NCBI RefSeq assembly: GCF_016859285.1
Contig: NC_053420.1
Coordinates: 11,609,501 to 11,673,500 of the forward strand
Origin: Xiphias gladius
Lineage: Eukaryota > Chordata > Actinopteri > Istiophoriformes > Xiphiidae
Reading direction: 5' to 3'
DNA: 64,000 nucleotides
Shown: in pieces, positions 16,754 to 31,272 of the stretch
Layout of the letters: each line of letters starts with the position of its first letter
How positions within the stretch are numbered: position 1 is the first letter of the stretch
Made by a program: the position numbers and the translations under genes
The notes under the pieces: generated by a model
Told to the model about the DNA's origin: nothing
What the model saw: the letters and a program-made list of their open reading frames with translations, nothing else
Database searches by the model: none

Positions 16754-19700
16754 ATGGACTCTTCTGCCAGACTCAAGCTGACAAAGGATATGAAACTTAA
16801 AAGGCCAGAAATGAAGGTAATGCACAATATTGCCCTGATTATAAATCTGATAAAATCTTAAGTCACTGCTCTCACAGATTGTGGTGTCACTTTTCTGACC
16901 TTCATCCTCATGTGTATATTGATGTGAATGTGATAAGCGTTCAACGTCAGTTTATTTAATGTGCCTATAACAGAGTCTTTGGGCATTTTACGTGTTAAAT
17001 TATAAACATCAGAAACAAAACTGAAACATGGTATCTGCAGGTTTTTAAAAAAGCACTGAATTCAGTTTTCTCAAAGTCTTACAGGGTATTAGAAAATTGT
17101 CCTTTGACTGTTGTAGACAGTAATGTTAGTTATAAAATGTTTCGCAATGTGATTGCGGCTGTTGGATGTTCTGCACCTCTAAACGGGATTGTTGTGACAG
17201 TGGATTGTGCTTCAGTCCCTTTTTTGTGGATTTTCAGACAGCATCATCACACTTGCAGCAAACAGTCATTACTGCTTGCTACAGTAGATTGGAAGATCGT
17301 CAGTTCTGAATGGACAAGTCAAGATTTTAAACTTAAATGATTTCATAATTTTTGCTAGTAAATCCATGAGTCCGTTTTCTGTTGCTTATCAATGTAACAA
17401 TAATTGAATTAATTATATCATTAGAAACTGTTTTTATATAGCACAAGGAAGTACTGAAAAAATGTAATATGATGATGATGAAAAAAAATAACCACAGGTC
17501 ATATCGTCACTTCAGGTTTTCCATCATACTTTGGCCTGTATGACTGTTAAACGGGTATTACATTGCGTTCTGTGCGATTATTAAAAGGGTCTTTTTTTAA
17601 AAAGTCTTAAATGTAACTTGCAAAAATCTTCATCAGAACTCGGATATATACATGCACACAAAGGTAGAATCCTGTGTGTGCATGTGTACAGCTAACAATG
17701 TAAATATAACAGGATTGAAGTTGAGAAATTAGGAGTCAATACAGCAACAAAAACATAATTAAGGTAAGTCGTTTTCAAAGTAAAAATCAGTTGAGTGTTA
17801 CACAGCTAGAGAAACGGTGAAGGACCATAGCAAATTTGCAAATAGAGAAAAGATGGAGGATTCATGTTGCTTTCATAACAAAACAAAAAACCTTTTTGTT
17901 GATTTCCTTTTGATTGCAGTCGAGCAGTGAAGGACCAAAGCGAATTCCTGTGTCACAACAGTCACAGATGACTCAAATGGCTGTAGTTACACCAACTCCG
18001 TCCAGCCAAACCACCATCAGAATGTGAACCCCATTACTCATGTAAATCCTGCTGCCTAGCCCAAACCCGTTTCCCAGCAAAGCAGGAGAAGCCTCAGAGT
18101 AAGTATAATATAAAACCAGACAAACTAATCAAGTGTCTGTGTGTATCTCCCTCAGAGTAAGTATAATATAAAACCAGACAAACTAATCAAGTGTCTGTGT
18201 GTATCTGTCTGTCTGTTTTGGATGCTAAAAAAATCTTTTTCCTTTTTGTTAGACAAACCTGCCAAGAATGATTATGCAGACGCCTCTGCATCAAAGTATG
18301 ATTAAATAAATATATATTTTTTTTTTTCATATAATCTTTTGTAATATTACAAATTTTGTCACTGTTGTCTCTAACTACGCACGTTTCTGCTCACACAGGA
18401 AGCGATGGAGCCTGGAAAATTTTGACATTGGCCGTCCCTTAGGAAAGGGTAAATTTGGCAATGTCTATCTGGCCAGAGAGCGACAAAGTAAGTTCATCTT
18501 GGCCCTGAAGGTGCTCTTCAAGAAGCAGCTGGAGAAGGCTGGGGTGGAACACCAGCTGAGGAGAGAGGTGGAGATCCAGTCTCACCTCAGGTAAAGTGTC
18601 ATTCAGATTGTGCATGAATCTGCCAAATTTAAACCTTGACAGTAGTTGGGTCAGTCAAATGTTTTTTGTCAAGTCAAACCAAATTAAGCAGGTTTGACTT
18701 GGTGATAAGGGGGTGTCACATAGTTTGAAGGGGTCAAACCCCAAGTATATGATTAGTGGGGTTTAAGCTGATGAAGGGGGGAAAAAAGGAAAGGCCTGGA
18801 AAGTAACTCGGTTTTTGCATAACAGCAACCACTGCTTAATAGAAGAGAACTTGGATATCTAAACCGTCAGGCTAACTCATCTTTTAAGAGTCATAAATGG
18901 AACATGTTGGCAGTGTTGGATGAATGGGTCCCCCGTTTTAGCAGCTTTGTTATACCACCACCATATGCCAGACTCGTGTATAACGGGCGCTTTTATGTGT
19001 AAAGCCTCTCGCCATCAATTGTGAACGTTAATTGCTCTCCCTTTTGCCGTGCTGGTGTGCCACATGTTGCGTAGAAGAAAAGCCAGGGGAAAAAAATGCC
19101 TAAATGTTTCTTGTTAGCTGCCCTGAAATATTTTTCGTATTGCAACTGGACAATTAAATTAACGTCAGAATCATGCTTGGTCATGTTTGTTTTTTCTGTC
19201 TCGAGTTCATATCTGATTGGCTCGTGCCACTCTCTGCAGGATTAATTCCGATTTTTATCCAAATTTGACCACTAGAGATGCGTCAAGTTTGAAAGTTTTG
19301 ACCAGAGTGAATGCATTTTGCGTAGGTGTTGAAATTATTAGCATGAAATCAGAATGTAGACCCCATCAATGAAGCAGCTGCTGAGGCATTAGCTATTGCA
19401 AATGTTTAGTTCTGCCAGCGTTTTCTCATTTGAAGCCTCAGTTGGGAATTTCAACAAAATTTCTCAGAATACTCCTGTGCATACTCCTGCAGGCACCCCA
19501 ATATCTTGCGCCTCTACGGCTACTTCCATGACGCATCTCGCGTTTATCTCATCCTCGAGTTTGCACCCAGGGGAGAACTATACAGTGAGCTGCAGCGCTG
19601 CCAAAGTTTTTCTGAGGACAGAAGTGCCACAGTAAGTCTGCCAATTTAAGACCCCTTTTTGTAAAATGTATTTTTAGCCATCAAATGAGCAGTTGACATC

Positions 19701-19791
19701 ACCAACTTAAATGTATGTTCAATTATATTTAGTTGAAATAATTGTCAAATAATGCTTATTTATGGTGTATAGTAATTCCATAAACATGTTG

Positions 19792-19822
<31 letters not shown>

Positions 19823-21562
19823 TGTCTTTTCCTTGAGTTTATGGAAAGTTTCAAAACTAAGGTTTGCTTTCAAAGAAAGTGACGCAATTTGTATTCACCA
19901 TGCTTTGTCCCTTATGTGTTGTACTAGTACATCATGGAGCTTGCAGATGCCCTCAACTATTGCCACTCTAAGAAAGTGATCCACAGGGACATCAAACCAG
20001 AGAACCTGTTACTGGGGGCCAACGGGGAGCTGAAGATAGCCGATTTTGGCTGGTCTGTTCACACACCGTCCTCCAGGTATCCACATATGCTTTTGTACAA
20101 ATGGCACCTTTTTTGATTTTGACATTTTTATTGAAGTATTGTATCCGTAGAGCCTTCTAGTGCAACTATAGTATTGTAATATTTGGAGAAGAGAGTTTTT
20201 TGAGTTGCATTTGAGAAGCAAATTTAATTGCAATTCGCTTAGCACTTGGCTTCACTGTCAGTGCTTAGGGTAGGAATTATTCTTGCTTTTTTTTTTTTTT
20301 TTTTTTCTCCCCCCTCTTGAAGTTTGTGTTGAACTTTTTTTTTGCCCATCGAAATTACATAGATCATACAGACAAATGCCTTATTTTATCAATCACTCTT
20401 ACCTTGTTCAGGAGGTCCACTCTGTGTGGAACACTGGACTACTTGCCTCCAGAGATGATTGAGGGCAAAACTCATGATGAAAAGGTGGACCTGTGGAGCC
20501 TGGGTGTCCTCTGCTACGAGTTCCTGGTTGGAAAACCCCCCTTTGAAGCAAAAAGTCACGAGGAGACCTACCGCAGGATATCAAGGGTAAGGCAAGGATC
20601 GCTAGACTCCCCGAAAGCCGGCATACATTGTTTTATCAACTTTGAATGCAACATCAACAAGTGCTTGCTATGCAATTTGAAAAATGGTTATAGTGAAACT
20701 ACAGTAATTACTTTGTCCAAACTGAGCGGCAGTTGCGTCCCACTGAGGAGCAGTGTGTTGCAAAGTGAAATTTGGTCCTATTCATTTTCCGTGGGTTCTG
20801 AGTGATTTGCTCCTCAATGTATTGTGGCCCACAGCACGTCAAAACACCTCTGCCTGTTGTTTTGTTTTTTGTTTTGTATTGTGTGTCAATACACACTGGT
20901 GGCGTATTGACAAACACAAGTCTCTAGTATAGCACCAGTATTATCACTTTTGCTCCCATGATCAACACACGGTGACTACTCTGCCTTGACTGCTATTTCT
21001 CTTTATGGTGCATCCACCGTGTGCTACAGGTGTCTTTAAGCAACGCTACACAATACGGCCAGTAAGGTTTCGCTGCCAACCACTCAAGTGCAGCAGACAA
21101 GAGGAAAGAAGTGGCCGAGAAAGAGAGGGGCAAATAAGAGGGCACAATACTAGGCGGCAGCAACAAGCAGGCCAAAAGACAAAATATTAATAGGTCTATG
21201 TTTTTTGTAAATGAATGTATTAAATATTCTTTTTAAAGACTCAAGTCTATAAAATGTTGAATAATAAGGAAAAAAGGACTCCGTCATTTTCCCATAGCCC
21301 AAGGTGATGTTTTTAAAGTAACTGTTTTGTCATTCATTCAGTTTCGAGTCTAAAACCCACTTTTCTGTCTGTCATCCAGGTCGAATACACTTACCCAGCA
21401 CAGGCCCAAATCAGTGCCGGAGCCAAAGACTTGGTTGCCCGACTTTTGAAGCACAACCCCCTGCACAGACTGCCCATCCAGGGAGTCCTGTCCCACCCCT
21501 GGGTGGTCGAGTACTCGACAAAGAAGCCCACCAGCCTGAACAACGAAGAGCCCAGCCAATGA
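16754..21562 (+). CDS. aurka: Aurora kinase A (frame broken in exon 3)
   Basis: Coding exons: 16754-16816, 17920-18098, 18253-18295, 18399-18590, 19493-19631, 19928-20076, 20412-20586 and 21380-21562. The kinase domain (exon 5 onward) is complete: glycine loop [11 protein letters not shown], catalytic lysine in [20 protein letters not shown] in IADFGWS, activation loop [15 protein letters not shown] with the T288-equivalent threonine, and [11 protein letters not shown]. The first coding exon [14 protein letters not shown] is typical of fish Aurora A. The kinase acts at centrosomes and spindles with TPX2 (family knowledge). Exon 3, read from exon 2, meets a stop at 18025-18027, and its 179 nt leave the wrong phase for exon 4, so at least one net frameshift lies at ~18000-18090. 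Stretches in the other frames ([22 protein letters not shown]) look like genuine Aurora N-terminus, suggesting sequencing errors or indel mutations. AURKB and AURKC are less likely because of the long N-terminal region. Confidence 0.93.
18093..18208. repeat. 58-bp tandem duplication covering the AURKA exon 3 donor
   Basis: Two adjacent 58-bp copies (18093-18150 and 18151-18208) begin ctcagagtaagtataata. The exon 3 donor A|gtaagt is therefore present twice, at 18099 and 18157, and the junction also creates an acceptor-like 'tctccctcag' directly before the second donor. 58 is not a multiple of 3, so using the second donor would change the frame. Confidence 0.9.
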
Positions 21563-21840
21563 GCCTTTTTATATTGGAGTGGTAGGGATCAGAGTAACTG
21601 GCTCGTGTGGAACACGAACACTGGGCTGCACCTGATTATTAGAATCAGCTTCTACTACCACGCCACCACATGTGGATGTTTTTTATCTGCAGGCATTTTG
21701 AGCCACTTGGTTATCATATCCTTTTATCCTCTTGAGTTTCCTCGTCTTACCAATGGCATTCTGTTGCCTGTAAATATTTCACTGTTTTTTTTTGTATAAT
21801 TATGAAAATGTTTTTGAACTTCTAAAATGCCATTACTTGA

Positions 21841-21846
21841 AATAAA
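21841..21846 (+). terminator. AURKA poly(A) signal
   Basis: AATAAA in 'cttgaaataaaaaaataaatt', about 280 nt after the stop codon; a good candidate 3' end. Confidence 0.6.
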
Positions 21847-21862
21847 AAAATAAATTATCTTT

Positions 21863-22979
21863 TACGGAATTATGCCACTTTAGAATTGAGTGGTATATGC
21901 CCATGATAGTGAATATTATTTTTTGTCTTCTGTGCATTTCAAGCTCTCAGTTAAATACTTGGTAAGCAAGACTTTGCACTAAAGGTCCAGTGTTGGATAC
22001 TCACATAAACCCCTAAGTACTGTGTTTTATGAGCCTCCTTCAGTGACATGCGGCCAGCAGAGGGCGCCAGTATACTAATACAACTGAACTGAGAAGCTGT
22101 TCCAGACTTTTGAGAGTATTAATACCACTGTCACCGTTAATAAATCTGTTCAGCACAGCTCAATTCCTATTTCAATAAAAGGCTGAAATGTAGACGAGTT
22201 AGTATTTTATTCTTCAGTAGGTTTGTGATGTGCCAAAGTTACCTGATCATTACTTTCTTTTTTTTCTTTTTTTTTGTTTTCAAAAAGTCGAAACTGGCTC
22301 ACTGAACTATCTGGATATCTCTGCAGGGGAAAAGGCCGGATCCGTCTAAAACGTGGAAGAAAAGTGGCCTAACCAGAGGCCCAGACTCGAACTATCTAAA
22401 AACGCATAAAATGCCTAGTCATAAGAGAAACATGTTAATATGAAAGAAAGCAGTGAAATCAGCAAAGAGTCATTAAGCTTTTACTTCAGCACGTCACTTG
22501 GAGGCCAGCGAATGATCTGAGTTAATAGTCGAGAGGCGGATGTTTTGTTCGGAGTTGAATGGAGATGTTTGAAGTATTCGATCGTTATCCGCATGTTCGA
22601 TCGTCCCCGCTTGTATGTCCGCAGGCAATTCCTCTTCTGTCCGCTAGGTGGCTCCCCAGGCATCTCATGATGTTTAGTCAAACTACCCTGAAGAGCATTA
22701 TGGGAGGTAGTTCATCTTATGACTTTTTTTGGTTTATGTCGAAATTCCTTGTTTTAGCTCATATTTTTCGTTGCATGTAATGCTCTTTCCTCTTCTTTTT
22801 TTTTTTTTGCTTTAGATTTATTGGACTCTGCGTATATATAAATGGCTGTCTCTTAATGATTGGTAGAAAATGACTGAAGAGTGATGCATGCCCCCATGAA
22901 AACGGCTACAGGATTCCAGATAGATACCTACTGTGTTTTGCGTCTGGGGTAAGCCAGAGTCTGTGATATATCCTTATTG
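21863..22979. other. AURKA-SLC32A1 intergenic spacer
   Basis: No coding signal is supported. The spacer contains a strong CTCF-like motif at 22054 and some short T-rich runs. Confidence 0.45.
22054..22068 (+). promoter_or_regulatory. CTCF-like site between AURKA and SLC32A1
   Basis: CCAGCAGAGGGCGCC matches all 15 positions of the CTCF core consensus CCASYAGRKGGCRSY, in forward orientation. It lies in the gap between a cell-cycle gene and a neuronal gene, a natural place for an insulator. Binding is inferred. Confidence 0.6.
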
Positions 22980-22999
22980 TTAAAGATGCCGACCTAACT

Positions 23000-23377
23000 T
23001 CCAGTAAACAGCACTTTCATGTGTCCAAGGGGTCTCTCCTCGGTGCGTCTCGGCTGCGAATCCCGCGATCACGCTAGAAATATCTCGGCACGTTTTCCCA
23101 TTTTTCCTGCAGTTCGGCTGCATGTGAGCTATCCGTCGGACTCCGCGTGTGCCCGATGCTTCGGCGGCCGGGCGATTCAGCCCTGCCCGGGAATAAGCGG
23201 CGCGTCCAGATGTTGTCTGAGGAGCGAATCGACGCAGCGGGTGAACAGGTCGACCGCAAGGCCTGGCGCGTGCCCGCAGCGGAAAATCTGGCGGAGTGCT
23301 CGTGACCGGAGCATTCGGGAATGTAATGGCCGGTGGGAAAAGCGCGCGTGCTCCGCAGTTCCCTACAGACAAACCCG
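23000..23377 (+). other. CpG-rich exon-like island (possible first exon or lncRNA)
   Basis: About 380 bp of sharply higher GC and CpG content than its flanks, ending in a consensus donor (acccg|gtgagtatg) at 23378. A short ORF with a fair start context, MAGGKSARAPQFPTDKP (ATG at 23336), runs into the donor in phase 1. No matching downstream exon is visible before SLC32A1, which is on the other strand. It could be the start of a noncoding transcript or of a gene spanning SLC32A1, or just a CpG island. I do not recognise the peptide. Confidence 0.35.
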
Positions 23378-23399
23378 GTGAGTATGTAGAGGTCTGGGG

Positions 23400-24840
23400 G
23401 AAAAAAAAACGGTAGGAATTGGAATAGTATTCTGATTTGACAGATAGGAATAGAACTGTATCGACCCCCCCCCCCCATCTCACACAAACACCGAGACACA
23501 TACATTGAATGGCTTTCCCCCCCCCCGAAACCACTAAGGCCTCCGCAGCCAATTAATCAGTCAACCTCCATTTTGGCTCTAAAAAATAATTATGAATGCG
23601 ACTATTTTCTCAATCATTTTCTGTCTTTTATTATAGAGAAAAAAAAAATACATGTTCTGACCGTTTCTCGTTTTACATAAAACCACACACAATTTTTACA
23701 ATATAATTTCACTTATTTCTTTATTCTTTAATATTAATTTCACGATATATGATAACGACTTTGAGATATACATTCCATCTTTTTGAAACCACAATAACAC
23801 ACTACACATACGGTTTTATAACATTTCCACAGGACCCATTGGATTGCACAGAATGAAAAATGCCTGTATGCACATTTTCCTCTTGAATGGTCTCTTTTTA
23901 AAAAATAAGAATTTCAGACACCGAATTTTCGTCTTTCAAATTAATTTCAGAACAGGCCGTGCATTTTCAAACCTAATGAAAAAGAAATCGTGTCAGAATT
24001 GAGTGTGCAGGATTTCAGTTCGAGGTCCCCATCTAGCTGAAATTTGGGCCAGGGTTGCGGGGGCTGGGATGTTTTTCCACGAAGTGTATTTCAGGTGAAG
24101 TAAATTTTGTCGTTGCCGATTGAAAGGTCAATTAAATCAAAGTGGGATATTGGGGGGGGGGGTCAAAGCCTTAACACTTTCGCGCAGAAGAATCGGAATT
24201 TGGAGGATTTTTAAAAATTTCCACTTCCCAGTTTCGTTATGTTTTGTGTGTCTGAAATATCATACATTCAAATGCATAGTTCGTATAGCTGCTGTGTAAT
24301 ATCTGATATTTTGCATTTCCAGTGTTTTAAACTGCTCGGGGAAGGTCCAGTTTCCTCATTTATTAACGAAACTTCGCTATTCTTCGAAATATTTCTATAT
24401 GCATTCACGTGTTCCTACCGCTGGTTATTGCCATCGTGTTGCTTTTTTCCGCCTCGCTTCTCTGGATTTTAATACCACATTCACTGCCCATAATCACTCT
24501 GCAAATTACTTGGAAGAATGAGGCATTTTTTTCCCCTCTTTTATGTCTTTTTAAATCAACTTAATCGTCAGTAAATCACATTATGCCGTCCAATGCCCGT
24601 CCACCACAAACTCGAGCGTTACACGAAGTGAAGTCTCATGTGGGGAAGCACCACAAGAGCGACAAAAAGACGAACTGCCCCTTTTTGCAATTTTGTTTTA
24701 AGGTCAATGTTGTAAACGTTCACTCCACTGGAAAATATGTATATGTACGTTTGTTCGCATATTTATACAACACGTATTGTCCATATAGTGTGTTTTGTGG
24801 ATGCATTAGATTCCCTCACTGCCACCGGCTCTATTTCTCT

Positions 24841-24919
<79 letters not shown>

Positions 24920-25144
24920 TGTATGCGCGCATTTTTTTTTTCTTTTCTGAATTGGTGTAAGACTGCATGAGTGCGAAAATGTCCGCGTGTGGTCATTGCG
25001 CGCTTTTTACGCATGGATTAAGCAGAAGGGCTGCGTTTGCGGGGAGGTCGTGTGTTTTATATATATATATATATATATTTTATTTTATTTTTTTCACTAA
25101 ATGGGGATTTGCAGTTAACATCTAGTTCCAGCGATGACTTGCAT
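23400..25144. other. Spacer holding the likely SLC32A1 3'UTR
   Basis: AT-rich with C or G runs (23465-23476, 23517-23526, 24152-24162) and a long GT array. On the - strand AATAAA-type motifs lie at about 25079-25089, roughly 60 nt after the SLC32A1 stop, so the 3'UTR may be short. No gene is supported on the + strand. Confidence 0.4.
24844..24917 (+). repeat. (GT)n microsatellite, ~74 bp
   Basis: Pure GT array, likely Z-DNA-prone and polymorphic. It is downstream of the SLC32A1 stop. Confidence 0.97.
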
Positions 25145-27939
<2,795 letters not shown>

Positions 27940-29081
27940 TTTTTGCTCCGCTCCCGACTCTCAACTGTCCGCAGCTTTAAATGAGTGTTTTTCTCTTTCA
28001 GTCAGTCAAAAATCGAGGCTACTTCGGGTTGCGGCTCTGGATTCTCTGCATGAGATAAAGCCACGAGGGGGAAAAAAAAGCGCAAGTTTTGTTTCAAGAC
28101 ACCGATGGTTTTTTCAGTTGCTATCTCCACTGCTGGTTCAGTGTACGCCTGCTGCACTTGATTATCCCCAGGTTCATGTCACCTTCAGACGTCGCTGCTC
28201 CGTTTCTGCATCTTGGCACTGCGCTCTGATGCTCGACGAGTAGCGCACCTATTCAGTCTCTGAGGCAGTTCAGCGGTGTGCGCAAGAGCTTTTACGCGCG
28301 ACAAGAGGGCCCGCCACAGGTTTATGTAAGGCCTATAATATAGTTTTCTTTCGGGTTACAGGGTGGCAGGCAGCCTTTCCAGGAGTTGGTTGTCGGTTTT
28401 CAGGTGCCTTTACTGATGCCAATGCGGTACCGTGGAGCCCGGGGCGGAGGGTGGGGGGGGGGGACACGTGTCCTCATCAGCCTGCCAATGCAAAGCACGT
28501 CTCCAGCGCTCCCAGTGCCCCACCAGGAGAAAACGGCGGAGATTTGCTGCATTTCTAGGGGAGGTGCTTGCAGTGCCCCCATCATCCCTTCCCAAACCCA
28601 TAATCTATAATACCTCATCCTAACATCCAATGACATTCCGGGGGCCTCAAATCTTGCATAACTTTACGCGTATAAAAGGAGGCTGGAATGCGCCGAAAAT
28701 CCAAACTCTTTGGACCAGATTATATAACATACAGAACTAGGATTTTCTTTTGGGTTTTTTTTTTTTAAATCAAATATTGCGCTATTTCCCTTTCTTTTTA
28801 AGGAGAAGAGGACGTGGAGCATCAAAATAGTAACCCAAGTTGTTTCTAGGATTACATGGATAAAAAACAAAAACAAAAACGCGTTGGGTTTGTTGGTGAT
28901 GAGGGGGAAAAATCGTGCATTTTGTCTTTGCTAAATTCTGGTAAGATTTAGAGCTGGAGGCCGCACATACTTGAATTTACTTCTGCGGACTTTGACTTTT
29001 ATAACTCGAAACGATAAATGTTGATCTACTCCTCTTCCACCGGCTCTGTTTGCAGGCTGAAGGCTCCATTCAGGACGCTCG

Positions 29082-29116
29082 TTCGTTCGTTCGTTCATTC
29101 ATTCATTCATTCATTC
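29082..29116 (+). repeat. (GTTC)n/(ATTC)n short tandem repeat
   Basis: About nine 4-bp units, gttc repeated then attc repeated, i.e. one array with a single-base shift in the unit. Confidence 0.9.
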
Positions 29117-31256
29117 CGTGACTGCGTCTGTCTGTGAAGACGAAGTGACAGCCTGAGCCACGGAGGCGTTTCCGTTGAGAAAACGTCCACACGCTACGGG
29201 ATTCGTTGGTTAAGAGTCCACGCGAGCCAGTTGACCGTGAATATGTTTTAACTCGTGGGAAATGGCATCCTGATTTGGTCCGCGGTGAGAATGCCTAGGG
29301 CGGTCATTTTCATTCTTTGGAAGAATAGCAGACCCCCCCCCCCCAAACAAACAAATCACACCCTAAATATAGAGTAAGTGGAATTTCCTGCTTCATAAAA
29401 AATAAACAACTTTAAAAACATAGCCTGGATGAAGCACAATCTAACACGGCGCTTATACTTTTTCTCTCTTCATTGTCACATTTTATTCGTCTTGTTGACT
29501 CAGTTTAAAAAAAAAAAAAAAAAAAAAAAAAGCCACATAAGCTTTAATTGCAGTGCACCAGTGGTTTCAGTAACCGAGGCCCAAAGTGCTGTAAACAGCT
29601 TGTTGACTCTGCCTTGTCAGTAGGACTTTGCGTCCACCGTGCTCTGTGTTTCCTCAGGCTGCGGGATCAGAGTTCATCACCGCGATACAAAGCCGCGGCC
29701 CCGGCTCTCGACACTGAATGCAGCCCGCACTGTAACGCACAGTCCGCTGTGACCACTGGGACGAGGTCTGTTGCTGTACGAGCTCAGGCCCCCTGCTCTG
29801 CGATCGAGTAAAAATATTGATATTTCACAGCAAAAGCCCTCAACCTGGTTGCGTCGATTCAAAAAAGAAAAAAGAGGCTGTGGCCCGGTAAGAGCAGTGA
29901 TGCGGCGGAATGACAGAAGAGTAAACCGGCATCTCCAGCTGGGGATCATCGTGTGGCAAACGGCATCAACGAACAAAAGTCTCTGTTATGGTATTCACCC
30001 CCCCCCCCCCCAGTGTATCCCTCAGATCAGTATGAGAGGCCTAATCACTGCCAAAGATTTAGGCTAAATGAGGATGAAGTGGTTGCAACATCACGAACAG
30101 ACCTGTCATATGTATATATATAATATTTTAAAAAAATCCTTACTAAAAGTCGAATAATTAAACCCTTCGGTGCCAATTAAGATGTGGTACTGGGGAGTTC
30201 ATCCTTTAGTGTATGCTCTATTTGTTTTGTTTTTAGTTTAATCCTTTTTTTTTTAATTTTTTTAATAGAATTCAATGATCGGAAGCTAGATTTAGGATGA
30301 AAACATGCTGCCCCGCGACGCAGTGATTTCACCGACAGGTGCAGATGGAGCGCACAGGCCGGGCTGTGCCGGGCCGGCGTATTTCCCGTCAGATCCCGAG
30401 CCTGATTTTAAAAAACTGCGGCATTTGAGGACCAAAATGCGAGGCACACGGGTCGCTCACACCGACGCGCCCGTGTGTGTTTTATTTGTCTCAATGCTCT
30501 GTTGTGGGAGCGAAAGGGGCTGCCCCCCCCCCTCCGTCCTTCCCCTTCCCCTGAATGAAAGCGTTAACGACGGGGGCTGTTATCAACGGGCTGCAGCCCT
30601 CCTCTGATCTGCGCGCCGCGCTGGTCGGACGGAGTGCGCTGCGCGATGAAAAGAGCAGCCCTGACACCAGCTGCCAGCAGGTGACAGAGGCTGCAGATCT
30701 TTTCACGACCCGCTGTACAGGTAATAATAACATGATTATGAATGACAACAATGGTAATAATTGTAACAGAGGGTATTTTGTTTTTTTTGGGTTTTTTTTT
30801 TATAAATGCGTGGGTATTCAGACTGACTCCACGAAAAGAGTTAGGCCTACTGCGATCATATGATGACTCGCACGCGTGCGCGCGCACGTGATCTTGCGCA
30901 CGAGGACAACGCGTTTCTTAAAAGTCCTCGTGAAAGGCCTCTTCACACCGTTTCGACCTTTATTGTTGTGTGTGTGTGTGTGTGTGGGGGGGTTGGTGTC
31001 TTACACTGGTGGAATCCAGACGTTTGGAGAGTTCAGACTTTTTCGTGCACAGGTGAAGGTGACAATAAACTCATCTCAACTTCCTTCCATACTCACACTC
31101 AATACTTTCTAATTCATTTCTAATTTTGATCACGGCTCACGCCATCTACAGCCTCTGTGCACGGTGTCTCCGGTCTGTGGGAGCTGCATGGTTCCCCTCG
31201 ATCTGCGAAGAGAGGGAAAGTGATTTTCGCAGTTTATCGCCCATCCTGAGAGTCGC

Positions 31257-31272
31257 GGGGGGGGGGGGGGGG
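31257..31272 (+). repeat. G16 homopolymer
   Basis: Sixteen consecutive G on the + strand, the longest of a cluster of G or C runs in 23.4-33.0 kb. Confidence 0.95.

Noticed and set aside
17920-18098. AURKA as a processed or dead pseudogene
   Set aside because: Introns, promoter architecture, all kinase motifs and the poly(A) signal are intact; only ~90 bp of the fast-evolving N-terminal exon is affected, so error or alternative splicing is at least as likely.
20317-20805. A 162-codon ORF as a separate gene
   Set aside because: Only 20412-20586 is coding, as AURKA exon 8; the rest is intron read-through on either side.
22980-23552. 190-codon - strand ORF in the CpG island
   Set aside because: CpG-rich DNA has few stops; the peptide is low-complexity Arg/Pro/Ala-rich with no recognised motif. 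The + strand donor is the only better signal.
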